Below are positions 55,543 to 64,000 of a stretch of DNA of 64,000 nt, piece after piece. The number at the start of each line of letters is the position of its first letter. Positions within the stretch are counted from its first letter, which is position 1. The notes below the pieces were generated by a model, which saw only the letters and a program-made list of their open reading frames with translations, was not told the origin of the DNA and did not search any database. The DNA lies in contig NC_002678.2 in assembly GCF_000009625.1 (NCBI RefSeq), positions 6,170,001-6,234,000 on the forward strand. The letters run 5' to 3'. The position numbers and the translations under genes were made by a program. Source of the DNA: Mesorhizobium japonicum MAFF 303099 (lineage in GTDB: Bacteria > Pseudomonadota > Alphaproteobacteria > Rhizobiales > Rhizobiaceae).

Positions 55543-56580
55543 ATGAAGTCGCTCCCGATCACCATCGCCAGCGTGTCCAAGGCCTATGGGTCCTACGTCG
55601 CGCTGGATGATGTCTCGCTCGACATTCAGGCTGGCGAATTCCTCACTTTGCTGGGGCCGTCGGGGTCGGGCAAGACCACGCTGCTCATGGCTCTGGCCGG
55701 TTTTGTCCGGCCCGATTCCGGCAAGCTCCTGTTGGCGGATCGGGACATCACCCGTCTGGCCCCCAACAAGCGCGACATCGGCATCGTATTCCAGAGCTAC
55801 GCGCTGTTTCCCCATATGAACGTCCTGGCGAATGTCGAGTATCCGTTGGCGCTACGCAAGACGCCGAAAGCGGAGGCCCGGCAGCGGGCGCTTGATGCTT
55901 TGGCTCGCGTGAAGCTGGAGGGTCTGGCGGAGCGCAACATTGCCGCACTGTCCGGCGGCCAGCGCCAGCGGGTGGCGCTGGCGCGAGCCATCGTCTTCGA
56001 ACCACGCGTGATGTTGATGGACGAGCCGCTGTCGGCGCTCGACAGAAACCTGCGCGAAACCATGCAGTACGAGATCCGGCGTCTGCACGATGACCTGGGG
56101 ATCACCACGATCTATGTGACGCATGACCAGCGCGAGGCGCTGACCATGTCCGACCGGGTTGCGGTGATGAATTCCGGCCGCATCCAGCAGATCGACACGC
56201 CACAGCAAATTTATGATCGTCCATCGACCCGCTTCGTCGCGCAATTCATGGGCGAGGCCAACATTCTGGCCCCGGGCTCGGTGCGCACAATCGACGGCGG
56301 CGATGCGTTTCGCGAGACCCTGATGATCCGCGCGGAAAGCTTCCACCTGGATGTCAAGCTCGTCGGGCGAGACGGAGCGGCGCTCGACGGAATGCTGCGC
56401 GCCAAGGCGTTTCGCGGCGAGAACTGGCTTTTGACGCTGGCGCTTGATGATGGGCAGGAGGTTCTTGTCTGCATTCCGTCAGCACTTGCCGGCGGCTGCG
56501 CCGAGCTTGCCGCCGGTCAGCGGCTGACCGTGTATGCATCGGCGGCCAAAGTTCACGCGATACCGGGAGCGACATCGTGA
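55543..56580 (+). CDS. ABC importer ATP-binding protein (PotA-like)
   Basis: 345 residues. Walker A GPSGSGKTTLL, Q-loop GIVFQSYALFPHMNV, signature LSGGQRQRVALARAIVF, Walker B VMLMDEPLSALD and H-loop ITTIYVTHDQREALT, followed by a C-terminal TOBE-type regulatory domain (about 245-345). Energises the importer. Its stop overlaps the next start. Confidence 0.95.
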   Translation: MKSLPITIASVSKAYGSYVALDDVSLDIQAGEFLTLLGPSGSGKTTLLMALAGFVRPDSGKLLLADRDITRLAPNKRDIGIVFQSYALFPHMNVLANVEYPLALRKTPKAEARQRALDALARVKLEGLAERNIAALSGGQRQRVALARAIVFEPRVMLMDEPLSALDRNLRETMQYEIRRLHDDLGITTIYVTHDQREALTMSDRVAVMNSGRIQQIDTPQQIYDRPSTRFVAQFMGEANILAPGSVRTIDGGDAFRETLMIRAESFHLDVKLVGRDGAALDGMLRAKAFRGENWLLTLALDDGQEVLVCIPSALAGGCAELAAGQRLTVYASAAKVHAIPGATS

Positions 56581-57464
56581 CCGCCACTGTCGATCCCGCG
56601 CTCGCGGCCGATGCGCGAAGCGAGCGGCGGTTCTTTCTTGCGCTGTCGCTCCCGGCGCTTTTCATCGTTGGATTGGCGGCGATACTGCCCATCCTATGGA
56701 TCATCCGGCAATCCTTCCTGACCACGGGCGGCGACTATAGCGTCGGCAATTACGAGAAGGTGCTTTCGAGCGGACTGACATGGTCGGCACTCGTAACAAC
56801 CGTTGAGCTGTCCCTGGGGACGCTGGCGTTCTGTATTCTTCTCGGCACGCCCCTGGCGCTCGCCCTGGCCAGCGCCAGGCCAAGGGTGGCCAATATGCTG
56901 ATGGCCTTCGTCATGCTGCCGCTGTGGACCTCCATTCTGGTGCGCACCTACGGCTGGCTGGTGCTGCTGCGGCGCGATGGCCTGATCAACGCGGCTTTGA
57001 CGGGCTCGGGCCTGACAGGGGAGCCATTGCCGCTGGTCTACAACTTCACGGGAACGCTGATCGGCATGGTTCATTACATGCTGCCGCTCTTCCTGCTGCC
57101 CGTCTATGCCGCGATGCGCGATATCGACGCCAACCTTGTTCGCGCTTCGGCGAGCATGGGAGCCACACTCGGGCAAGTGATCCGCACCGTCATTCTGCCC
57201 CTTTCGGCCGGCGGCATCTTCTCGGGTTCGACGATCGTCTTCATCTACACGATAGGTTTTTTCATCACGCCGGCGGTGCTGGGCGGCGGCAAGGTAAATC
57301 CTCTCTCCATCCGGATCGAGCGCACGCTGTCGACCTTTCAGGACTGGGGTTCGGCGAGCGTCCTTGGCATTCTGCTCCTCGTTCTCATGGCGCTGATTGG
57401 TGTGATGTTCCTGGCGGCGCGTCGACTGATGGCGCGCGACAAAACCGGCACGGCCCATGCTTGA
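56577..57464 (+). CDS. ABC importer permease (PotB-like)
   Basis: 295 residues starting with GTG that overlaps the PotA-like stop by 4 nt. Six helices, among them FFLALSLPALFIVGLAAILPILWII and LGILLLVLMALIGVMFLAARRL. The EAA-type loop is DIDANLVRASASMGATLGQVIRTVILPLSAGGIFSGS, which contacts the ATPase. Confidence 0.92.
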   Translation: MTATVDPALAADARSERRFFLALSLPALFIVGLAAILPILWIIRQSFLTTGGDYSVGNYEKVLSSGLTWSALVTTVELSLGTLAFCILLGTPLALALASARPRVANMLMAFVMLPLWTSILVRTYGWLVLLRRDGLINAALTGSGLTGEPLPLVYNFTGTLIGMVHYMLPLFLLPVYAAMRDIDANLVRASASMGATLGQVIRTVILPLSAGGIFSGSTIVFIYTIGFFITPAVLGGGKVNPLSIRIERTLSTFQDWGSASVLGILLLVLMALIGVMFLAARRLMARDKTGTAHA

Positions 57465-58248
57465 AGCCTATCCGGACAACAGGCTGGCCCGCATCCTCCT
57501 TTGGGGTTTCTCCGCGCTGGCCATGGCATTCTTGATGCTGCCGACGCTGGTGGTCGTGCCGCTCTCCTTTTCGGCGTCCGATTTTCTCGAGTTTCCGCCG
57601 CGCGCATACTCGTTGCGCTGGTACGAGAATTTCTTCGGTTCGGCGACATGGATGGCCGGCCTGAGGACGAGCCTGATCCTTGGGACGTTGACGGCGATGG
57701 TCGCGGTGCCCTTAGGGCTGCTGGCCTGCATCTCGATGAACCGGCTCGGCGGAAAGACCGCCTCAGCCATTCAAGGTGTTCTGCTCGCCCCCTCCATCGT
57801 GCCGGGAATCCTGCTTGCGATCGGCCTCTTCTTCGTGCTGGCGGCGCAAGGCCTGGTCGGAACGCTGTTCGGCGTGCTGGTCGGACATGTGGTGCTGGCC
57901 ATTCCGGTGGCGTGCATTGTGCTGTTGCCTGCCGTGGCCCGCTTCGACTGGAACCAGGTCCAGGCGGCGCGCAGCCTTGGCGCGGACTGGGCGAGGGCCA
58001 TCGGCGGAATAATCGTTCCGCAACTTCAGATCAGCCTGTTGTCGGCGACATTGATGGCCTTCCTGACCTCGCTCGACGAGTCCGTCATTTCGATCTTCGT
58101 CGCGAGCGGTCGCAACAGCACCCTGCCGAAGCTCATGTTCCTGTCGCTACGTGATCAGATCGATCCGACAATCGCGGCGATCTCGACATTGTGGACCGCC
58201 ATCGTCGTGGTCGTCGTCCTGATCGTGACCCTTCGCCAAAAATCCTGA
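57457..58248 (+). CDS. ABC importer permease (PotC-like)
   Basis: 263 residues, overlapping the previous gene by 8 nt. Six helices (ILLWGFSALAMAFLMLPTLVVVPLSF through LWTAIVVVVVLIVTL), EAA loop NQVQAARSLGADWARAIGGIIVPQLQISLLSA and the typical DESVISIFVASGRNSTLPKLMF of PotC proteins. Confidence 0.93.
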   Translation: MLEAYPDNRLARILLWGFSALAMAFLMLPTLVVVPLSFSASDFLEFPPRAYSLRWYENFFGSATWMAGLRTSLILGTLTAMVAVPLGLLACISMNRLGGKTASAIQGVLLAPSIVPGILLAIGLFFVLAAQGLVGTLFGVLVGHVVLAIPVACIVLLPAVARFDWNQVQAARSLGADWARAIGGIIVPQLQISLLSATLMAFLTSLDESVISIFVASGRNSTLPKLMFLSLRDQIDPTIAAISTLWTAIVVVVVLIVTLRQKS

Positions 58249-58262
58249 CCGAGACTGGAAAC

Positions 58263-59183
58263 ATGCCTGCCAATCATCACGCAGCCGACGATCTGACGGA
58301 TCAACCAACGGACATACCCCAGGTGGGGTTGGCGATCATCACCGGCTCGGCAAACTGGGGGCTTGCCTTCCCGGAAGATGTCGAAGTCAACGGCGTGCGT
58401 ACCTTGCGGCGCGACATGAGTTTTGAAACGCCTTTCGGTCGCACCGACAACTGGAAGCTGCTCGAGTTCGATTCCTCGATTACCGCCGAAGGCAAACCGA
58501 AACGTGCCTTGTGCATGTATTCACACGGCAATCCCCGCGACCATATTGATCATTCCTGCCATCGCCGCGCGTTCTGGGTGTTGATGCAAGCGGGTGTCCG
58601 GCAAGTCTTGTCCTGCTCGACCATTGGTGCCGTCAACAAGGCGATCAAGCCCGGCGACATGGTGGTGAACGCCGATATCATCGAACTGACGCAGACGCCG
58701 TTTTCGCTGCTTCCCGGCCGCCAGAGCTTCGACTGCTCGGGCAAGCAGATCGTATGTCCACGATGCGCGGCGGTTCTGGTCGAAACCGCCCGACGTCATT
58801 GGCCAGCCGAATGCCGTATTCATGGCATCGAACAGCAGTTGGTCGCCGCTCACTGTTACGGGCCGCGGCTGACGACCCCGGCCGAGGCCCTGGCGTTCCG
58901 CAGCATGGGGGCGGATGTGCTCAACCATTCGATCGCCCCCGAAGCCACCTTGTCGCGAGAGATTAGCGCGTGTTTCGTGCCTTTGGCGTTCGTGACGGCG
59001 GGCTTCAACGACTATATGGACCGCAATCGTCAGAAATTGCTGCAGGAGGACGTGTTGCCGAGCCTGTCCATGACCGCCTCGCGGGTCGCGCTGGAAACCG
59101 CCGCACGACTCCCGGCCAATCCGGAATGCTCTTGCCAAGGTTTGAAGTCGCCTCAGCCAGAAGAACGGTCCAGCCGGTTCTGA
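58263..59183 (+). CDS. Purine-nucleoside-phosphorylase/MTAP-fold enzyme at the end of the importer operon
   Basis: 306 residues. Phosphorylase-superfamily features: VGLAIITGSANWGL, DMSFETPFGRTDNWKLLEF, CMYSHGNPRDHIDH (phosphate/substrate loop), LSCSTIGAVNKAIKPGDMVVNADIIELTQ and GADVLNHSIAPEATLSREISACFVPLAFVTAGFNDY. It resembles MTAP, but His stands where MTAP has Met (INMTTVPE), and the base-binding ATDYD loop is replaced by TAGFNDY, so the base specificity is probably different. It starts 14 nt after the permease, so the transporter likely brings in its substrate or a precursor. Confidence 0.8.
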   Translation: MPANHHAADDLTDQPTDIPQVGLAIITGSANWGLAFPEDVEVNGVRTLRRDMSFETPFGRTDNWKLLEFDSSITAEGKPKRALCMYSHGNPRDHIDHSCHRRAFWVLMQAGVRQVLSCSTIGAVNKAIKPGDMVVNADIIELTQTPFSLLPGRQSFDCSGKQIVCPRCAAVLVETARRHWPAECRIHGIEQQLVAAHCYGPRLTTPAEALAFRSMGADVLNHSIAPEATLSREISACFVPLAFVTAGFNDYMDRNRQKLLQEDVLPSLSMTASRVALETAARLPANPECSCQGLKSPQPEERSSRF

Positions 59184-59219
59184 GGCAGGGCAATTGCAAG
59201 GTCGTGGCGAGGGCTTGGA

Positions 59220-60128
59220 TTAGCCAGCCGGCATGAAAATGCCGTCAATGGCAGGAGCGGCGTCTGTCGATACCATGCCGCGCGCCACCAGGTCCTCGAG
59301 ATGGGCAAGCACCGAAAGCCCCGCGGCACCATGCAGCCGCGGATCGGTATCCCTGTAGATCGCCTTGACCATGTCGGGAACCGTCCGGTCGCCGGCCTTG
59401 AGCCGCTCCAATATGGCCCGCTCGCGCATCTTGCGATGCGTCTTCAATCCCCGCATGAAGGCGCGCGGCTTCGTCACTGGCCCGCCGTGCCCAGGCAGCA
59501 GCAGGCGGTCGTCGCGCTCGATCAGCCGGTCCAGCGATGCAATGTAATCGGCCATCGCCCCGTCCGGCGGCGCGACAATGGATGTCGCCCACGCCATGAC
59601 ATGATCGGCCGAAAACAGGATACCGGTTTCTTCCAGCGCGAACACCGCGTGATTGGCGGTATGGCCGGGGGTCAGAACCGTACGGATCGCCCAGCCGTCG
59701 CCGGTGACCAACGCGCCGTCCGGAAGTGCGATGTCGGGAATGAAAGCGGTGTCGGCGCTGGCGTCGAGCGCATTGGTCTCGCCGATATGCAGTGGCCTCG
59801 CCGGCCGGTGCTGCCCTTCCGCCATCACCAAAGCGCCGGTGCTCTCCTTCAGCCGGGCCGCCAGCGGGGAATGGTCGCGATGCGTGTGGCTGACGAAGAT
59901 ATGGCTGACCGGCCTGCCGGCGATCACGCCGAGCAAGGTCTGGAGATGCGCCTCGTCATCCGGCCCGGGATCGATCACCGCCAGCGTATCGCGCCCGACG
60001 ACATAGCTGTTGGTGCCATGAAAGGTGAAAGGGCTGGGGTTCCGGACGGTGATGCGCTGCACGTCCGGTGCCACGTTCACGCCCTGGCCGTAGTGCGGAT
60101 CGAAGCTGGTATCGAATTTGAGCGCCAT
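59220..60128 (-). CDS. MBL-fold metallo-hydrolase
   Basis: 302 residues. Metal site HTHRDHSPLAARL (HxHxDH), PGHTANHAVFALEE, FSADHVMAW and LLPGHGGPVTKPRAFMRG; N-terminal NPSPFTFHGTNSYVVGRDTLAVIDPGPDDEAH and a C-terminal winged-helix-like segment (about 235-300). This is the LACTB2-like branch, some members being RNases or thioester hydrolases; substrate unknown. ATG at 60128 with GGAG upstream. Convergent with the phosphorylase. Confidence 0.91.
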   Translation of the reverse strand: MALKFDTSFDPHYGQGVNVAPDVQRITVRNPSPFTFHGTNSYVVGRDTLAVIDPGPDDEAHLQTLLGVIAGRPVSHIFVSHTHRDHSPLAARLKESTGALVMAEGQHRPARPLHIGETNALDASADTAFIPDIALPDGALVTGDGWAIRTVLTPGHTANHAVFALEETGILFSADHVMAWATSIVAPPDGAMADYIASLDRLIERDDRLLLPGHGGPVTKPRAFMRGLKTHRKMRERAILERLKAGDRTVPDMVKAIYRDTDPRLHGAAGLSVLAHLEDLVARGMVSTDAAPAIDGIFMPAG

Positions 60129-60242
60129 GTCGGCACATTGCTCCCGGAACGGCAAAACCGATTGCCGCATAGCACGCAAGCCAATATAGGAAAACGCAGG
60201 ACCGCGATTATCGGATCGCGCTAGATCGGATTGGGGAAGACC

Positions 60243-60833
60243 ATGGCAACTGCAACGACGATGCGCCCGCTTGTTACTCTGGCTTTGCCGCAGGAAGGCG
60301 CGGCGCGACTGGCAACGCAGCTTTTCCTGGCGATCGCCGGAACGCTGCTTTTGACCCTGTCGGCCAAGACCAAGGTCGTGCTAGGCCCCGTCGACATCTC
60401 GATGCAGACGCTCGCCGTCTTGCTGATCGCCGCCGCCTTCGGCCTGCGCCTCGGCGTCGCCACGCTGCTGCTCTACATGGCGGAGGGCGCGATGGGCTTC
60501 CCGGTCTTCCAGGGCACGCCTGAGAAGGGCATTGGCCTTGCCTACATGGTCGGCCCGACGGGTGGCTATCTCGCGGGCTTTGTCGTCATGGCGGCAATTG
60601 TCGGCTGGGCCGCTGACCGCGGCTGGGATCGCCACCCGATCAAGCTTTTCAACGCCATGCTGGTTGCCGAAGTGGTGATGATGGCGATGGGGTTTGCCTG
60701 GCTGGCGCTGCTCATCGGCCCGGAAAAGTCCTGGCAGTTCGGCGTCGTGCCGTTCATCGTCGGCGACCTGATCAAGGTTGCGCTGGCGGCAAGCCTTGTG
60801 CCGGCCGTCTGGTCGCTGCTGAAGCGCTCCTGA
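60243..60833 (+). CDS. bioY: Biotin transporter BioY
   Basis: 196 residues, about six helices, S-component of the ECF biotin transporter. Signature sequences PVDISMQTLAVLLIAAAFGLRLG, LLYMAEGAMGFPVFQGTPEKGIGLAYMVGPTGGYLAGFV and PFIVGDLIKVALAASLVP. bioMN are not adjacent; solitary BioY proteins occur in many rhizobia. The ATG at 60243 follows GGGGAAG; no BioR-type palindrome was found upstream. Confidence 0.95.
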   Translation: MATATTMRPLVTLALPQEGAARLATQLFLAIAGTLLLTLSAKTKVVLGPVDISMQTLAVLLIAAAFGLRLGVATLLLYMAEGAMGFPVFQGTPEKGIGLAYMVGPTGGYLAGFVVMAAIVGWAADRGWDRHPIKLFNAMLVAEVVMMAMGFAWLALLIGPEKSWQFGVVPFIVGDLIKVALAASLVPAVWSLLKRS

Positions 60834-60897
60834 GGTCTGTAGGAAGCGTGGCGTTCAATAGGCGTCAGGGGTCCATTCCTGAGGAAGGGCGCTTCCG

Positions 60898-61926
60898 ATG
60901 AAGGTTCTGGTCACCGGCGCCGCCGGCTTCATAGGCTATCATGTCGCCAGGCGGCTCCTGGAGCGTGGCGACGAGGTTGTCGGCATCGACAGCGTCAACG
61001 ACTATTATGACCCGCGGATCAAGCAGGCGCGGCTGCGGCTGCTGGCCGAAGCCAGCCGCGGCAGCAATGCCGGCTATCATTTCATCCACGGCAATCTTGC
61101 CGAGAGAGAAATCGTGGACGGCTGCTTTGCCGATCACGACTTCGACCGGGTGATCCATCTCGCCGCCCAGGCCGGGGTCCGCTACAGCCTGGAAAACCCG
61201 CGCGCCTATGTCGAAAGCAACATCGTCGCTTTCACCAACATGCTGGAGGCCTGCCGCAATGCCGGCATGGCGCACCTGACCTATGCCAGCACCTCGAGTG
61301 TTTACGGCGCCAACACCGACATGCCGTTTTCGGAGCACCGCCCGGCCGATCATCCGCTGCAGTTCTACGCCGCGACCAAGCGCGCCAACGAGCTGATGGC
61401 GCACAGCTACAGCCATCTGTTCGGGCTGCCGACCACCGGGCTGCGGTTCTTCACCGTATACGGCCCCTGGGGGCGTCCCGACATGGCGCTGTTCCTGTTT
61501 ACAAGGAGCATCCTGGCCGGCGAGCCGATCAAGCTGTTCAACAATGGCAACCACACGCGCGACTTCACCTATATCGATGACATCGCCGAAGGTGTGATCC
61601 GGGCCAGCGACAGTCCTGCCGCCGGCAATCCCGCCTGGGATTCAGGCCATCCGGATCCGGCAACGAGCAGCGCGCCCTGGCGCATCTTCAACATCGGCAA
61701 CAACAATCCGGTCAAGCTGACCGCCTATGTCGAGGCGCTGGAAAGCGCGCTTGGCCGCAAGGCCGTCATCGAGCTCTTGCCGCTGCAGGCCGGCGACGTG
61801 CCGGACACTTTCGCCGACACCACCGCGCTGCAGGAGGCTGTTGGCTACCGCCCCGGCACGTCCGTGTCGGACGGGGTAGGGCGGTTCGTCGAGTGGTACA
61901 AGGCGTATTTTGGGTGGGGTGGCTGA
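60898..61926 (+). CDS. lspL: UDP-glucuronate 4-epimerase (NAD-dependent epimerase)
   Basis: 342-residue extended SDR: NAD motif [51 protein letters not shown], the catalytic STSSVYGAN...[15 protein letters not shown] (Tyr and Lys) and [34 protein letters not shown], which is the UDP-galacturonate-forming epimerase pattern of rhizobial LspL. It contributes galacturonate to lipopolysaccharide core or other surface glycans, in keeping with the rml genes downstream. Confidence 0.92.
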   Translation: MKVLVTGAAGFIGYHVARRLLERGDEVVGIDSVNDYYDPRIKQARLRLLAEASRGSNAGYHFIHGNLAEREIVDGCFADHDFDRVIHLAAQAGVRYSLENPRAYVESNIVAFTNMLEACRNAGMAHLTYASTSSVYGANTDMPFSEHRPADHPLQFYAATKRANELMAHSYSHLFGLPTTGLRFFTVYGPWGRPDMALFLFTRSILAGEPIKLFNNGNHTRDFTYIDDIAEGVIRASDSPAAGNPAWDSGHPDPATSSAPWRIFNIGNNNPVKLTAYVEALESALGRKAVIELLPLQAGDVPDTFADTTALQEAVGYRPGTSVSDGVGRFVEWYKAYFGWGG

Positions 61927-61975
61927 GGTCATGTCCCGGCGTGCGAAACAGACCCCTTCTGTGTCGCGTGCCGCA

Positions 61976-62004
61976 TTGACAAGCCATTGAATGAAACCTA
62001 AGCA
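61976..62004 (+). promoter_or_regulatory. Candidate promoter of the rml operon
   Basis: TTGACA (61976-61981), a 17-nt spacer and TAAGCA (61999-62004) lie 45 nt before the rmlA start codon in the 123-nt gap after lspL. The -35 is perfect, the -10 is weak. Confidence 0.5.
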
Positions 62005-62049
62005 CGGGCGGTCAGGGCCGGGGGGCTTCGGCATGTCAAGGAGAGCTTC

Positions 62050-62931
62050 TTGAAAGGAATTATCCTTGCTGGAGGCAGTGGAACGCGTCTTTATCCACTG
62101 ACATTAGCGGTCTCTAAGCAAATCCTTCCGATATACGACAAGCCGATGATTTATTATCCGCTGAGCGTACTGATGCTCGCGGGAATCCGCGAGATTCTGA
62201 TTGTCTCGACACCGCGTGATCTGCCGGCTTTTCGTGATTTACTCGGCGACGGATCGGAGTTCGGGCTGGCGTTCTCCTACGCCGAGCAACCGCATCCCAA
62301 TGGTCTTGCGGAAGCTTTCATTATCGGCCGGGATTTCATCGGCAAAGATAGCGTCTCGATGATCCTTGGCGACAACATCTATTTCGGTGATGGCCTGTCG
62401 CAGCTTTGCCGCGCCGCCGCTGCGCGCGACGCGGGTGCTTCGGTGTTCGCCTATCATGTCGAGGATCCCGAGCGCTATGGCGTCGTGTCCTTCGACAAGG
62501 CAACCGGGACCGCGCTGACGATTGAGGAAAAACCGCAGAAACCGAAGTCGAACTGGGCTGTCACCGGTCTCTATTTCTACGACAATGAGGTGGTCGACAT
62601 CGCCCCGACGATCCGCCCCTCGGCGCGTGGCGAGCTCGAGATCACGGCGGTCAACAATGTCTATCTCGAGCGCGGCAAGCTGCATGTGCACCGTTTGGGC
62701 CGTGGCTATGCCTGGCTCGACACCGGCACGCATGACAGTTTGCACGAAGCCTCTTCTTTCGTGCGCACGATCGAACATCGCCAGGGTATCAAGGTTGCCT
62801 GCCCTGAGGAGATCGCCTTCGAGCAGGGCTGGCTGACGGCGGAGCAAGTGCTGCAACGCGCAACCCGGTTGGGCAAAAATGAATATGCCGCCTATCTGCG
62901 GCGGCGCGTCGCCGATCTGTTGGAGGGCTAA
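62050..62931 (+). CDS. rmlA: Glucose-1-phosphate thymidylyltransferase
   Basis: 293 residues making dTDP-glucose, the first step of dTDP-L-rhamnose synthesis. [17 protein letters not shown] (nucleotide site), [67 protein letters not shown] and [18 protein letters not shown]. The start is TTG with GGAG about 7 nt before. The first 50 or so codons use AT-ending codons (ATT, CTT, TTA, CAA, ATA) unlike the remainder and unlike other genes here. Confidence 0.96.
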   Translation: MKGIILAGGSGTRLYPLTLAVSKQILPIYDKPMIYYPLSVLMLAGIREILIVSTPRDLPAFRDLLGDGSEFGLAFSYAEQPHPNGLAEAFIIGRDFIGKDSVSMILGDNIYFGDGLSQLCRAAAARDAGASVFAYHVEDPERYGVVSFDKATGTALTIEEKPQKPKSNWAVTGLYFYDNEVVDIAPTIRPSARGELEITAVNNVYLERGKLHVHRLGRGYAWLDTGTHDSLHEASSFVRTIEHRQGIKVACPEEIAFEQGWLTAEQVLQRATRLGKNEYAAYLRRRVADLLEG

Positions 62932-62934
62932 GCT

Positions 62935-63486
62935 TTGGAGATCAGGTCCCTCGGCATCGATGGCGTGCTGGAAATCGTTCCCAAGCGACATGGCGATGCA
63001 CGCGGCTTCTTCATGGAAACCTACAATGCCGAGCGGTTTTCGCAGGCAGGCATCGACTTGGTTTTCGTGCAGGACAACCATTCCTATTCCGCTACGGCAG
63101 GCGTCTTGCGAGGGCTTCACTACCAGCTCGAGCCGCGGGCCCAGGACAAGCTGCTGCGCGTCATTCGCGGCAGTATCCTCGACGTTGCGGTCGATATCCG
63201 CCGTGGTTCGAAAACCTTTGGGAAATGGGTCGCCTGCGAGATTTCGGCCGAAAAGGGCAATCAGATCCTGGTGCCAAAGGGTTTCGCGCATGGCTTTGTG
63301 ACGCTCGTGCCCGACACCGAGGTTCTCTATAAGGTTACCGACACTTATTCGCCCGAGCACGATCGGTCCGTCCGCTTCGACGATCCCGTCATCGGCATCG
63401 AATGGCCTTCAGTGGCTGGCGGATTCCAGCTTTCGGACAAGGACCTCAAGGCGCCGGTGCTCGCCGAGGCCGAAGTGTTTGCCTGA
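62935..63486 (+). CDS. rmlC: dTDP-4-dehydrorhamnose 3,5-epimerase
   Basis: 183-residue cupin-fold epimerase. Motifs: [36 protein letters not shown] (catalytic His), [52 protein letters not shown] and GIEWP. TTG start 3 nt after the rmlA stop, with GGAGGG in the end of rmlA. Confidence 0.96.
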   Translation: MEIRSLGIDGVLEIVPKRHGDARGFFMETYNAERFSQAGIDLVFVQDNHSYSATAGVLRGLHYQLEPRAQDKLLRVIRGSILDVAVDIRRGSKTFGKWVACEISAEKGNQILVPKGFAHGFVTLVPDTEVLYKVTDTYSPEHDRSVRFDDPVIGIEWPSVAGGFQLSDKDLKAPVLAEAEVFA

Positions 63487-63505
63487 TGGGCATGAGGATA
63501 GCGGC

Positions 63506-64000
63506 ATGAATTTTCTGGTGACAGGCGGGGCTGGCTTCATCGGTTCGGCGGTGTGTCGGCATCTGTGCGCCAATCCGGCCTATCGGGTGACCAATCTCGA
63601 CAAGCTCACCTATGCCGGCAACCTGGCCTCGCTGCGGCAGATCGAGAACGCGCATAATTATCGTTTCGCCCATGCCGATATCTGCGACGAGAGGGCGGTG
63701 CTCGACATAATGCGCCGTGACGATATCGACATCGTCATGAACCTTGCCGCCGAAAGCCATGTCGACCGCTCGATCGATGGGCCCGGCGCCTTCATCGAGA
63801 CCAACATCGTCGGCACCTACCGCATCCTCAATGCGGCGCTCGAATACTGGCGCGGCTTGCCCGACGACAGGAAAAGCCGCTTCCGCTTCCATCACGTGTC
63901 GACCGATGAAGTGTTCGGCGACCTGCCTTTCGACGGTGGCATGTTCGTCGAGGAGACGCCCTACGCGCCGTCCTCGCCCTATTCGGCCTCCAAGGCGGCC
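63506..64000 (+). CDS. rmlB: dTDP-glucose 4,6-dehydratase (3' end outside window)
   Basis: The first 165 residues are visible: [83 protein letters not shown] and the catalytic Tyr/Lys pair in YSASKAA at the edge. Extended SDR converting dTDP-glucose to the 4-keto-6-deoxy sugar. The operon order rmlA-rmlC-rmlB suggests rmlD lies just beyond the window. Confidence 0.96.
   Translation, partial: MNFLVTGGAGFIGSAVCRHLCANPAYRVTNLDKLTYAGNLASLRQIENAHNYRFAHADICDERAVLDIMRRDDIDIVMNLAAESHVDRSIDGPGAFIETNIVGTYRILNAALEYWRGLPDDRKSRFRFHHVSTDEVFGDLPFDGGMFVEETPYAPSSPYSASKAA

Overview
The window reads as chromosomal core DNA of a GC-rich alphaproteobacterium of the order Hyphomicrobiales (Rhizobiales), most probably Mesorhizobium or a close relative. 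This is inferred from the gene content and order: HDAC-xseB-dxs-tlyA, the cytochrome oxidase cluster running into SURF1-ispH-thrB-rnhA, thrC-M16 peptidase-GNAT, CcrM-HAD-mutY-DUF721-dsbA-smc, and ppdK near tRNA-Gln. No phage, transposase, CRISPR array or rRNA was seen. About 65 protein genes and one tRNA fill the window. Most long open frames opposite these genes are GC-driven shadows.

Layout. 1-1 kb: the cobalamin lower-ligand gene bluB (leftward, running off the edge) under a well-formed cobalamin riboswitch. 1-8.5 kb: HDAC-like deacetylase, xseB, DUF2277, pirin, dxs, a small secreted protein, a GFA protein, TlyA and an RlmD-type rRNA methyltransferase. 8.6-15 kb: envelope and peptidase genes: a caspase-fold protein without its catalytic dyad, a PsiF-like protein, a BTLCP protease behind a CtrA-type box, an AbrB antitoxin followed by a vestige of a PIN toxin, TldD and an IalB-like protein. 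15.4-25 kb: coxB-coxA-ctaB-coxF-ctaG-coxC, an L,D-transpeptidase, DUF983, SURF1, ispH, thrB, rnhA. 25-36 kb: a histidine-phosphatase variant, peroxiredoxin, orphan DsbD-N protein, YqgE, a membrane EAL protein with degenerate GGDEF, and the thrC operon.

36-45 kb: cell-cycle and DNA genes: CcrM methyltransferase, MutY, DciA-like DUF721, a Tat-exported lipoprotein DsbA and SMC, then VanZ and tRNA-Gln(UUG). 45-53 kb: PPDK, a divergent polysaccharide deacetylase, an inverted-repeat element, DUF427, an unknown protein, a fatty acyl-CoA ligase and DUF1499. 53-59 kb: a LacI-type regulator facing a PotDABC-like ABC importer operon that ends in a purine-nucleoside-phosphorylase-fold enzyme. Three palindromes lie in the shared promoter region. 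59-64 kb: MBL hydrolase, BioY, UDP-glucuronate 4-epimerase, and the start of an rmlACB dTDP-rhamnose operon, whose first gene begins with unusually AT-rich codons.

The most distinctive points are the riboswitch-bluB unit, the pseudo-caspase, the decayed antitoxin/toxin pair, the LacI-controlled importer-phosphorylase operon, and the L,D-transpeptidase inserted into the cytochrome oxidase cluster. All functional calls rest on motif recognition by eye. No database search was run.
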